Assembly: GCA_947499155.1 (NCBI GenBank)
Contig: CANMND010000005.1
Span: 186,001 to 250,000 of the forward strand
Length of the DNA stretch: 64,000 bases
Direction of reading: 5' to 3'
DNA from: an uncultured Sphingomonadales bacterium
GTDB taxonomy: Bacteria; Pseudomonadota; Alphaproteobacteria; Sphingomonadales; Rhodothalassiaceae
How positions within the stretch are numbered: position 1 is the first letter of the stretch; each line of letters starts with the position of its first letter. Both the position numbers and the translations under genes were made by a program. Positions 10,133 to 18,272 of this stretch are shown one piece after another. The notes below the pieces were generated by a model. That model was not told the origin of the DNA. It did not search any database and saw nothing but the letters and a program-made list of their open reading frames with translations.

Positions 10133-11368
10133 ATGGCACCAAAGCAGACCGTAAAAAAGGATGAACAGTACAGGCAGGCCCGCCGAATCCTTGAAGCTGG
10201 AACGGCTGATGAACGCCGGACGCTCGCTGCTGATGAAGCAACCCATCCCGAAGTGCTTTATTACCTTTCTCAGGATGAAGACAAGACAGTCAGACGCCTT
10301 GTCGCCAGCAATCCAGCCACGCCATCCAAAACCGATTTGTTTTTATCCAGGGATGAAGACGAAGACGTTCGGATCGAATTGGCACGAAAGATTGCCCGTC
10401 TCATTCCGGGCCTCACAGACCGGGAAAATTCAAGACTTAAAGAACGCACTCTAAAGATGCTTGAAGACCTTGCAGACGATACCTTGCCCAAGGTCCGTGC
10501 CATGCTGTCAGAAGAACTTAAACATTCAAGAACCATTCCCCCGGCCCTTGCACGCCGTCTGGCAAAAGATGTGGAAGAGATTGTCTCTTGTCCGATCCTT
10601 GAATATTCGCCTCTTTTGGACGACGATGCTTTAAAGGAAATCATTGCAGCAGGCATTACGAAAAGTGCACTGACCGCAATTGCCCGCCGCAGCCCCGTCA
10701 GCGAGGATATAGCAAACGACATTGCAGCCAGCCTTGAAATTCCGGCTGTGGCCGCCCTGCTTGCCAATCCTGATGCCGCAATCAGGGAAGAAACTCTTGA
10801 CCAGATAATCGAGCAGGCAAAGACCGTGACCGAGCTTCACAAGCCACTGGCCTTGCGCCCTGCACTTTCCATACGCGCCATGAAGCGCATTGCAGGCTTC
10901 GTTGCAAGCGCTCTTGTCCATCGCATGGTGGAAAAGCACAAGCTGGACGATCCTATTGCAGAAGAAGTTCTGGACCGGGTGCGTCACCGCATATCAAGCG
11001 AACGTCTTGATGACGCGGAAAAAGACAGGCTGGCACAGCAGGCCCGTGACTATTTCATGCGCGGTATGCTGACTGACAGCTTTATCCGCGACGCAATTGA
11101 GAGCAATCAGCGTCAATTCCTGATCGAATGCCTGTCACAAATGGCCAATCTCCAGTCTGATGCCGTGCGCCAGATCCTCAATGCCCGTAGCGGGCGGGCC
11201 ATCACCTCACTGGCGTGGAAGGCAGGGCTTGAAATGCGTACAGCCTTTCAGCTTCAGACCGAACTTGCGCTGGTGTCGCCTCCGCAGCTTTTAACGGCCA
11301 AAGAGGATGGGGCCTATCCGATGGAAGACAGCGAGATGATCTGGCAACTGAGCTATTTTACTGAGTGA
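10133..11368 (+). CDS. DUF2336 domain-containing HEAT-like protein
   Basis: A soluble 411-residue protein, almost entirely helical and charged, with no signal peptide or membrane segment. The N-terminal half shows repeating helical pairs typical of HEAT-like folds, such as HPEVLYYLSQDEDKTVRRLV and DVRIELARKIARL. The whole matches the DUF2336 family of Alphaproteobacteria, whose function is not established. It is a single-gene unit with an AAGG-type ribosome site before the ATG and a strong terminator just behind the stop. HEAT-like scaffolds usually bind other proteins; that is only a general inference here. Confidence 0.8.
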   Translation: MAPKQTVKKDEQYRQARRILEAGTADERRTLAADEATHPEVLYYLSQDEDKTVRRLVASNPATPSKTDLFLSRDEDEDVRIELARKIARLIPGLTDRENSRLKERTLKMLEDLADDTLPKVRAMLSEELKHSRTIPPALARRLAKDVEEIVSCPILEYSPLLDDDALKEIIAAGITKSALTAIARRSPVSEDIANDIAASLEIPAVAALLANPDAAIREETLDQIIEQAKTVTELHKPLALRPALSIRAMKRIAGFVASALVHRMVEKHKLDDPIAEEVLDRVRHRISSERLDDAEKDRLAQQARDYFMRGMLTDSFIRDAIESNQRQFLIECLSQMANLQSDAVRQILNARSGRAITSLAWKAGLEMRTAFQLQTELALVSPPQLLTAKEDGAYPMEDSEMIWQLSYFTE

Positions 11369-11409
11369 ACGTGTAACTGCACTGCCGCCAACCCGTTCTC
11401 ATGACAAAA

Positions 11410-11434
11410 CAGGGCCACTGATGGCCCTGTTTTT
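11410..11434. terminator. Rho-independent terminator (DUF2336 / cysK, bidirectional)
   Basis: CAGGGCCA (11410-11417), a CTGA loop and TGGCCCTG (11422-11429) form a perfect 8-bp stem followed by TTTTT. An A-run on the other side allows it to end the converging cysK transcript as well. Confidence 0.85.
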
Positions 11435-11460
11435 GCGTATCGCATCAAAGAAATTGCCGC

Positions 11461-12381
11461 TTATTCGACAGGCAAAAAGCCCTCAATCGACAAATAGCGT
11501 TCGCCCGTATCATAGCAAAAGCCCATGATCTTGCTGCCCTTTTTAATATCAGGCAGGGTTTTTGCTATTGCAGCCAGAGTGGCACCGGATGAGATCCCGA
11601 CCAGCATGCCCTCTTCACGAGCGGCGCGGCGGGCCATTTCCATCGACTCTTCAGCATCGACCAGAACAGTGCCATCAAGCAGCTTTACATCAAGTACAGC
11701 CGGGATAAAGCCCGCGCCAAGGCCTTGAATCGTATGTGGGCCGGGCTTGCCGCCCGAGATCACGGGCGAACCTTCCGGCTCCACCGCCAAAACCTTCAAA
11801 TGCGGCATGGTCTTTTTCAGTGCCTCAGCACAGCCGCCAATATGGCCACCAGTTCCAACACCTGTGATGATATAGTCAAGTCCTTCAGGAAAATCGGACT
11901 GAATTTCAGCGGCTGTCTTATCCCGGTGAACTGCAACATTTGCCTTGTTTTCAAACTGCTGCGGCATCCAGGCACCAGATATTTCGGCCACCAGCTCACC
12001 CGCTTTTGCAATGGCGCCATTCATACCCTTTTCTTTTGGAGTAAGAACAAATTCTGCACCATAGGCAAGCATCAGGCGACGACGCTCAATTGACATGCTT
12101 TCCGGCATAACAAGGATCAGCTTGTAGCCCTTGACCGCTGCAACCATGGCAAGGCCAACGCCGGTATTGCCTGATGTCGGCTCGACAATCACGCCACCCG
12201 GCTTCAACGCGCCGCTTTTTTCCGCATCCTCGATCATGGCCAGCGCAATACGGTCCTTGATAGATCCGCCAGGATTCGTGCGCTCCTGCTTGATCCAGAC
12301 CTCATGATCTTTACCAAACAGGCGGTTAATTCGCACATGGGGCGTATTGCCTATGGTATCCAGAATAGAATTGGCGCGCAT
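11461..12381 (-). CDS. cysK: Cysteine synthase A (O-acetylserine sulfhydrylase)
   Basis: CysK is a PLP enzyme that makes cysteine from O-acetylserine and sulfide. The PLP lysine is K42 in NPGGSIKDR. The substrate loop TSGNTG and the phosphate loop GTGGHIGG are present, and the length (306 aa) is normal. The frame is open 21 codons further upstream, but the ATG at 12381 has a strong AGGAGG site and matches the usual N-terminus ([13 protein letters not shown]). It follows cysE by 22 nt, so the two cysteine steps are one operon ending at the terminator at 11410. Confidence 0.96.
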   Translation of the reverse strand: MRANSILDTIGNTPHVRINRLFGKDHEVWIKQERTNPGGSIKDRIALAMIEDAEKSGALKPGGVIVEPTSGNTGVGLAMVAAVKGYKLILVMPESMSIERRRLMLAYGAEFVLTPKEKGMNGAIAKAGELVAEISGAWMPQQFENKANVAVHRDKTAAEIQSDFPEGLDYIITGVGTGGHIGGCAEALKKTMPHLKVLAVEPEGSPVISGGKPGPHTIQGLGAGFIPAVLDVKLLDGTVLVDAEESMEMARRAAREEGMLVGISSGATLAAIAKTLPDIKKGSKIMGFCYDTGERYLSIEGFLPVE

Positions 12382-12403
12382 CCGTCTTTCCTCCTTCAAT
12401 GAC

Positions 12404-13276
12404 TCAAATTGTAAAATCGTCGGGCCGTTCAGGCTCCGGCTCATGCCGTCCCTGCCAACCTACAGACCGATACATCACCCGGCTTCCCGGCGGCACACTT
12501 TTGGTCAGCCACACATTGCCCCCGATAATAGAATCGCGTCCGATCACAGTGTCACCACCCAAAATCGTCGCATTGGCATAGATCACAACACCATCTTCAA
12601 TGGTGGGGTGGCGCTTTTTGTTACGCAGATCGCGTTTCACGCTCAGCGCGCCAAGTGTCACACCCTGATAAATTTTGACATTCTTCCCGATCACGGCAGT
12701 TTCACCGATAACGATGGACGTGCCATGATCCAAAAACAGGGCGTCCCCAATTTTGGCACCAGGATTGATATCTATTCCGGTTGCCCGATGTGCGTATTCG
12801 GTCATCAGACGTGGCAGCAACGGTACTTTTTCCTGAACCAGGTAATGGGCGAGCCGGTAGCTGGAAACTGCGTAAATACTGGGATAAGCCAGGATCACCT
12901 CATTCAGCGACCCTGCTGCCGGGTCCCCCTCAAGGGCTGCCTCAGCATCAAGACGCGCCTGATCGGCTATTTCAGGAAGGGCCTGTGCAAAACGGACAGC
13001 GATACCCTGTGCCCGGTCACAATTTTCCGGCATCACCTCACACAGGGCGTAACACAAGCTGCCAATCAACTGAATCAGGCGGGCTTCCACTTCACGTACG
13101 GAACCCACCTTGCAACCGGCCAACTGGGGAAATATCAAAGACAGACATGTATCAAGAAGGGCACCAGCCTCTTCCATGCGAATATCCGGCACCTTACCGT
13201 AGGCATTTTGCCGATCCATCAACTGCGCTGCAGCATCTGACACGGATTGCGGCAGATAGTTTTCCGACTTTTTCAT
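12404..13276 (-). CDS. cysE: Serine O-acetyltransferase (CysE/EpsC type)
   Basis: This enzyme acetylates L-serine with acetyl-CoA, the first step of cysteine synthesis. The protein (290 aa) has an N-terminal helical domain and a C-terminal left-handed beta-helix with the catalytic-site segment [16 protein letters not shown] and GVTLGALS. It resembles the longer EpsC-like serine acetyltransferases more than E. coli CysE. It ends 22 nt before cysK, which fits the known CysE-CysK partnership (cysteine synthase complex). Regulation by cysteine is known for the family; no operator was identified here. Confidence 0.92.
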   Translation of the reverse strand: MKKSENYLPQSVSDAAAQLMDRQNAYGKVPDIRMEEAGALLDTCLSLIFPQLAGCKVGSVREVEARLIQLIGSLCYALCEVMPENCDRAQGIAVRFAQALPEIADQARLDAEAALEGDPAAGSLNEVILAYPSIYAVSSYRLAHYLVQEKVPLLPRLMTEYAHRATGIDINPGAKIGDALFLDHGTSIVIGETAVIGKNVKIYQGVTLGALSVKRDLRNKKRHPTIEDGVVIYANATILGGDTVIGRDSIIGGNVWLTKSVPPGSRVMYRSVGWQGRHEPEPERPDDFTI

Positions 13277-13404
13277 ATTATTCCATATCAGCGGAAATGA
13301 CGAAGTCCCGCCTCCTTTATCAGATCAGCTTGCCTTATCAGTTAGGCTCGCACGATAGTAACGCAAGTACTGAAAGACGCACTCACAAAAGCGTGAAATT
13401 GCCA

Positions 13405-14136
13405 TTATGACTGTGGCACATCTTTCCATACCGGGTCCGCTCGCATCAAGTAATCTGAACGTGCAATAACCCGCCTGTGAACCTCTTCCATGAAACCAGC
13501 CTTCCTTGTCTCATGAGACATAGGTGAACCAATTTCATAGACGACAGTCCCCGGTATGGTTCGCACCAACCCTTTTGGCCAGTGCAGCCCGGAATTTGTA
13601 GCCACAGGAATTGCCGGAATGGTGCCATCCAGTTGCAGATAAAATGCACCGCTCTTCAACTTTTTTTCTTCCCCCACACGGGTTCTTGTTCCTTCAGGAT
13701 AGACAACAAGCGCCCGCTTACCCTCCTGAATATCTTTAACCACTCCCTCCATCCCTAGATGGGCCGTCCCCGCCTGACGATCAATACGGACAATAGCCAG
13801 TTTCCGGAGCAGCAGCCCGATAACAGGAACTTTGAACAGCTCCTTTTTCGCCAGGGCCGTCATGTCAGGGCGCAGGTAGAAAAACACAATGGGATCAAGG
13901 TCTGACATGTGCTTGGAAACGATGATCGCAGCCTTGCCGTGATGCAAATTCTCTTTACCGTCAATTCTGACATGTACCTTAGCCACCACGCGCAACAGCC
14001 ACAAAACCATGCGTGTCCATAAGTGAATACCCCTCATTACCGGCCCGCGACCAGGAAATGGCAAAGTTACCAGTAAAAGAATGGCCCAAACCATAGTCAG
14101 AAGATAAAAGCTCAAAGAGAACAGAAAGGATCGCAC
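13405..14136 (-). CDS. 1-acyl-sn-glycerol-3-phosphate acyltransferase family protein
   Basis: A membrane-associated PlsC-type acyltransferase that would add the second acyl chain to lysophosphatidic acid, or act on a related lysolipid. The N-terminus has a hydrophobic segment (FLFSLSFYLLTMVWAILLLV). The acyltransferase signature is the HX4D motif in SKHMSDLDP and a later YPEGTRT. The frame opens at a TTG at 14151 without a ribosome site; a GTG at 14136 has GGAG 9 nt ahead and is preferred. It stands alone on the minus strand, divergent from the kinase gene. Confidence 0.85.
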   Translation of the reverse strand: MRSFLFSLSFYLLTMVWAILLLVTLPFPGRGPVMRGIHLWTRMVLWLLRVVAKVHVRIDGKENLHHGKAAIIVSKHMSDLDPIVFFYLRPDMTALAKKELFKVPVIGLLLRKLAIVRIDRQAGTAHLGMEGVVKDIQEGKRALVVYPEGTRTRVGEEKKLKSGAFYLQLDGTIPAIPVATNSGLHWPKGLVRTIPGTVVYEIGSPMSHETRKAGFMEEVHRRVIARSDYLMRADPVWKDVPQS

Positions 14137-14206
14137 GGATATTTGCTCCAAAGGACAAAATAACAGATGTTGCAGTCATACAGACAGATGCGTCATAACC
14201 ATATAT

Positions 14207-14225
14207 CTGTATCATCCTTATACAG
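14207..14225. repeat. Inverted repeat between divergent plsC-like and kinase genes
   Basis: CTGTAT and ATACAG are separated by 7 bases in the short gap between two divergent genes. It could be an operator or chance; no regulator gene lies beside it. Confidence 0.3.
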
Positions 14226-14285
14226 GAAACTTATTTTGGGTAGACTGGCGGCTCGTTACTTTCAGTCATCGTATTCCAGGTTTTT

Positions 14286-16178
14286 ATGAAGATCGCTCCC
14301 AGTGCGCTCACAACCAAACCTAACAAGCCGACCACATCCTTTTGGCAGATGATCGGACCAGTGCTGCTGTATCTTGTCCTGCACCTGGCATTCGAGGGAC
14401 ACGCCAACTCCTTCCAAACCCCTTTAAATATCACAGCATGGTATCCGCCCAACGCCATTGCCATCGTTTTTCTTCTAATCATGGGTTTGCGCTTCTGGCC
14501 AGTGGTCATAGTCGCATTTCTTCTTGGAAATCTGGCTATATGGGAACAGTGGCAGATTGACTGGTCCACTATACTGCCCCCTATTTTAAACGCCTGTGCC
14601 GCAATCACAGGTGGATACCTCCTTGTTCGCAATCGCCATTTTGTTCCAGGCCCCTACTGGTCACTCAAAGGTCTCGCCGGATTTTGTCTTGTCGCACTTG
14701 CAGTTGCCATTCTGTCCGGTATCGGTACGCAAGGAACATGGCTGCTTCTTGGGCGCATCGATCTGGACCAGATTTCCCAGATGTCCAGCGAGTGGATACT
14801 GGGCGACATGATCGGGCTGATGGTTCTCACCCCATTTTTGCTGGTTATTGCAGTCCCTTTCAGCAACGCATTTTTACCCAGAGGCCGTGACAAGGGTTGG
14901 CGCTATCTGCTGGGAAGAATTCGCAGAACTCCATATCGCGCTCTTGAAGCGCTTGTCCTGTTTGGCTTCACCGTCCTGATCATCCACACGGTCTTCCTGT
15001 CGCCCATAGCGCAATGGCACAATTTACTGTATCTGTGCTTTTTGCCCGTCTTGTGGGCTGTGCTGCGTTACGGCTTTATCGGGGCGACGCTAATAGCGAC
15101 CGTGATCGCCTTTGCTGGCTTAACGGCTGCCCTGCTTCTCGCCGATCCCATAGCATTGTTTCCCAACCGAAACGATATTCATATCTTTCAGTTGTTTATC
15201 CTTGTTCTGGCTCTCGTTGCTTATACACTCGGCGTCACCATGGATGAATTGCGACGCGCCAAGCGTTCAATCGAAGGCCATCGACAGGAATTGGAGGGGA
15301 TTGTCGCGGTCCGGACACAGGAGCTGTCGCGGGAAATAGAAGTACGGCGTCGTGCTGAAGGGGAACTTCGCGCGATGAATGATCAGCTTGAGCATCGAGT
15401 GCTGGAGCGGACCTATGCCTTGAGCAAGGCCCGTGAACGGGCCGAACGGGCAAGTGAGGCAAAAACCCGCTTTCTACAAAATATGAGCCATGAGCTTCAT
15501 ACGCCGCTCAATGCAGTTTTAGGTTTTGCCCAGTTGCTAGAACGAGAAGAACTTGGTCCGCTTGGTCACCCCAAATATCAAGACTATGCCCATCATATCA
15601 TGGCAGCAGGCAGCCACCTTTTGTCCCTGGTTGGTGACCTTCTCGACATGGCTTCCCTGACCGAAGAAAATTATCCACTACAGCGACAGCCACTTGATCT
15701 GACAATGCTCGCCGAAGAAGCCTGTCTCATGAGTGGACCCAAAGCCATGGAACGGCAAATCGCGCTGAAAATGAGTAACGGCTCCGGTGCGATGATGGTC
15801 AATGCTGACAAACATCGCCTGCTACAGGTTCTGCTTAATCTGGTAAATAACGCCATCAAGTTTTCACCCGAAAAAAGCACAATCACCATTTCAACACGCA
15901 CGGATGGCCAGACGGCTATTCTGGAAATCCTGGATGAAGGACCAGGTATCGATCCTGCGGAATCAGAGCTTGTATTTGAGCGCTTCTGGCGCGGCAGCAA
16001 AAGCCAGCTTTCCGATCAAGGCGGCATGGGCCTTGGCCTTGCTATTGCCAGATCATTGACGGAACGTCACGGCGGCACACTCGTCCTTCAAAGCAGGGGC
16101 AATTCAGGCACCTGTGCTGAGATACGTTTGCCCCTCTATAATCAGCTCTCATCGGGAGATCAGGACATGCACACTTAA
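14286..16178 (+). CDS. MASE1-type membrane sensor histidine kinase (orphan)
   Basis: A 630-residue hybrid of a multi-span membrane sensor and a histidine kinase. Residues 1-310 contain about eight hydrophobic segments with a WYPPNAIAIVFLL stretch, characteristic of MASE1 sensors. A coiled coil (about 325-395) leads to the HisKA domain with the phospho-acceptor H402 in NMSHELHTPLN. The ATPase follows: N box VNNAIKF, G1 DEGPGI, F box FERFW, G2 GMGLGLAI. The H box has LHTPLN where LRTPLN is usual. No response regulator lies next to it. It is followed 98 nt later by the Ddl-like gene on the same strand, which may place that operon under its influence; this is inference. Confidence 0.88.
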   Translation: MKIAPSALTTKPNKPTTSFWQMIGPVLLYLVLHLAFEGHANSFQTPLNITAWYPPNAIAIVFLLIMGLRFWPVVIVAFLLGNLAIWEQWQIDWSTILPPILNACAAITGGYLLVRNRHFVPGPYWSLKGLAGFCLVALAVAILSGIGTQGTWLLLGRIDLDQISQMSSEWILGDMIGLMVLTPFLLVIAVPFSNAFLPRGRDKGWRYLLGRIRRTPYRALEALVLFGFTVLIIHTVFLSPIAQWHNLLYLCFLPVLWAVLRYGFIGATLIATVIAFAGLTAALLLADPIALFPNRNDIHIFQLFILVLALVAYTLGVTMDELRRAKRSIEGHRQELEGIVAVRTQELSREIEVRRRAEGELRAMNDQLEHRVLERTYALSKARERAERASEAKTRFLQNMSHELHTPLNAVLGFAQLLEREELGPLGHPKYQDYAHHIMAAGSHLLSLVGDLLDMASLTEENYPLQRQPLDLTMLAEEACLMSGPKAMERQIALKMSNGSGAMMVNADKHRLLQVLLNLVNNAIKFSPEKSTITISTRTDGQTAILEILDEGPGIDPAESELVFERFWRGSKSQLSDQGGMGLGLAIARSLTERHGGTLVLQSRGNSGTCAEIRLPLYNQLSSGDQDMHT

Positions 16179-16276
16179 ATTCTGATGTGTGCCACCAAAT
16201 CACCCAAAGTCACAGACTATGATCATGTGAAAGAATACCGTAAGAACCTTCAAACGATCTTCAAGGCGGAATATTT

Positions 16277-17500
16277 ATGGCAACGGACAAGGCAACCATC
16301 GCCGTGCTTTTTGGCGGACGCAGCGTCGAACATGACGTAAGCGTTCTTACCGGCATACAATTTCTCGAAGCCCTCGATCAGACCCGCTTTACAGGACTTG
16401 CAGTTTATGTGGACCCGAACGGTCAGTGGTGGACAGGTTCAAGCCTTTTAAAGCGCAGTTTTTATCCCCTCACTGCGGACAAGGCAGCAACACTTCAGGC
16501 TGTGACCATGCCAACAGGCCTGGGAATCGGGAAAAGGCCATGCCTGATGACAAGCCGAAAAACCCTGATGGGACAAAAGGTGGATGAAATCCCCTTCGAC
16601 CTTCTGGTACCGGCAATCCACGGCAGCAATGGCGAAGACGGCACATTGCAAGGTCTTTTGTCCTTTTCCAGTATCCCCCATGCCGGATCACGGACATTGG
16701 GGTCAGCGCTCAGCATGGACAAGCACGCCACAAAGGAAATGCTTTCAGGCAAAAACATTCCGCTTTTGCCGCACCTGTTGGTGGATCGTCCGGAAACTGG
16801 CGGCTTTGTCGGCAGGAAAGAGCTTCTGCCTGCGCTTGAGAAAAAATTCGGGGCAGATATTTTCCCTGCCATCGTCAAGCCCCGCAATCTTGGATCAAGC
16901 GTCGGCGTATCAGCAGTGCAGGATCCTGATACGCTGGAAGCAGCCATTGCCACAGTGTTTCGCATGGACAAAAGCGCCCTGATTGAGCCTTTGGTCCAAA
17001 ATCTGGTCGAATATAATGTGGCCGTTATGCGCCGCAACGGCGTGATTGAGACATCCGCAATCGAAAAGCCGCTCAAATCCGGAGAGCTTCTTGATTTCAA
17101 AACCAAATATTTGGCAGGCAGCCGAGGCGGGCCGAAACTGGATGATGCGCCAAGCGAAGGCATGGCATCCCTGAACCGCGAACTGAACCCCGACAATCTC
17201 ACGCCAGAACAGGACGCCCTGATCCGCAACAGTGCAACCACTGCCTTTGACACTCTTGACCTTGCCGGGACAGTAAGAGTTGATTTCCTCAGCAATGAAG
17301 AGACCGGCGAAATCTGGCTAAACGAAGTGAACTCCATACCCGGATCATTTGCCTATTTCCTGTGGCAGGCGGCCCAAAACCCGCTCAGCTTTACTGCCCT
17401 TGCCACCCATATGGTGGAGGAAGGACTTGCCTTCCACCGCACCAGACAAGGTGACACCAGTGCAACCACAGGCAATGCGCGGATTTTCGCCGGTGATTGA
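16277..17500 (+). CDS. D-alanine--D-alanine ligase-like ATP-grasp enzyme
   Basis: An ATP-grasp ligase of 407 residues with the Ddl layout: N-terminal FGGRSVEHDVSVLTG, the central VPAIHGSNGEDGTLQGLL and SALSMDKHATKEML, and the metal/phosphate site NEVNSIPG beginning at N349. It differs from housekeeping Ddl: it is longer, the final motif continues SFAYFLWQ rather than the common FTxxS, and the omega-loop region (KYLAGSRGGPK...) is unusual. Substrate amino acids are therefore uncertain (D-Ala-D-Ala or another dipeptide). It overlaps the hydrolase gene by 26 nt, and that gene overlaps the MurF-like gene, so the three form a coupled unit. Confidence 0.82.
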   Translation: MATDKATIAVLFGGRSVEHDVSVLTGIQFLEALDQTRFTGLAVYVDPNGQWWTGSSLLKRSFYPLTADKAATLQAVTMPTGLGIGKRPCLMTSRKTLMGQKVDEIPFDLLVPAIHGSNGEDGTLQGLLSFSSIPHAGSRTLGSALSMDKHATKEMLSGKNIPLLPHLLVDRPETGGFVGRKELLPALEKKFGADIFPAIVKPRNLGSSVGVSAVQDPDTLEAAIATVFRMDKSALIEPLVQNLVEYNVAVMRRNGVIETSAIEKPLKSGELLDFKTKYLAGSRGGPKLDDAPSEGMASLNRELNPDNLTPEQDALIRNSATTAFDTLDLAGTVRVDFLSNEETGEIWLNEVNSIPGSFAYFLWQAAQNPLSFTALATHMVEEGLAFHRTRQGDTSATTGNARIFAGD

Positions 17501-18272
17501 GAGCGGCTGGAAGTTCCATACTCCGGCGCACACCGCTGGCACGCAGACACAGCCTGATATTGTCTGGCTTCATGGCTGGGGGCAAACCGGCGAAAGCCTG
17601 TTGCCGCTCGCCCGGCTATTTTCCCATCAGGCACACAACCATGTCCCCGACCTTCCCGGATTTGGCCAAACACCGATGCTGCACGAAGGTGCCAGCAGCG
17701 CTGACTATGCAGACGCGCTTTATCAGGTTCTGAACAAACTAGGCATAGGAACACGGCGACCTGTTTTGATCGGCCATTCCTTCGGGGCACGGGTCGCCAT
17801 CCGTTTTGCCGCCCGTTACCCCGAGTCTCTTGGTGGCATTGTGTTGATTGCTGGCGCAGGTCTTAAACGCCGCCGCTCTCTCGGCTTTCGTCTTCGTGCC
17901 CAGGCCTTGCGCATGGTTGGCAAATCAGCGCGCCTTCTGGACAGCCTGTTCAAAAGCAATCTCCAGACAGCTTTCAGGACGCGGTTTGGGAGTGCCGATT
18001 ACCGCAATGCCGGCCTCTTGCGCGGGACGCTGGTCTCTGTTGTCAATGAAGACCTGACTGAACAGGCACAGCAGGTAAACGTGCCCACACTGCTTATCTA
18101 TGGCGCAGAGGATGACGCCACGCCGCCTGAATTTGGCGAGCGTTACAAGTCCCTTATCCCGGATGCAACACTCCATGTTCTTCAGGGCTTTGGACATCTT
18201 GATGTGCTAAATCGTGGCGCATGGCAGTGCCAAAGTCTGATCGAGGGTTTTCTGGAGCGAATTAAGCCATGA
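17475..18272 (+). CDS. Alpha/beta-fold hydrolase
   Basis: A 265-residue alpha/beta hydrolase. The oxyanion region is WLHGWGQTG, the nucleophile serine lies in GHSFGARVA, the acid in YGAEDDATPP and the histidine in GFGHLDVLN, so a full catalytic triad is present. No signal peptide is seen, so it is probably cytoplasmic. The frame opens at 17349 inside the Ddl-like gene; the ATG at 17475 (or a GTG at 17493) gives the family-length protein. Its stop overlaps the MurF-like start (ATGA). The context suggests it trims or hydrolyses a product or activated intermediate of the two ligases; the substrate is unknown. Confidence 0.82.
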   Translation: MRGFSPVIESGWKFHTPAHTAGTQTQPDIVWLHGWGQTGESLLPLARLFSHQAHNHVPDLPGFGQTPMLHEGASSADYADALYQVLNKLGIGTRRPVLIGHSFGARVAIRFAARYPESLGGIVLIAGAGLKRRRSLGFRLRAQALRMVGKSARLLDSLFKSNLQTAFRTRFGSADYRNAGLLRGTLVSVVNEDLTEQAQQVNVPTLLIYGAEDDATPPEFGERYKSLIPDATLHVLQGFGHLDVLNRGAWQCQSLIEGFLERIKP

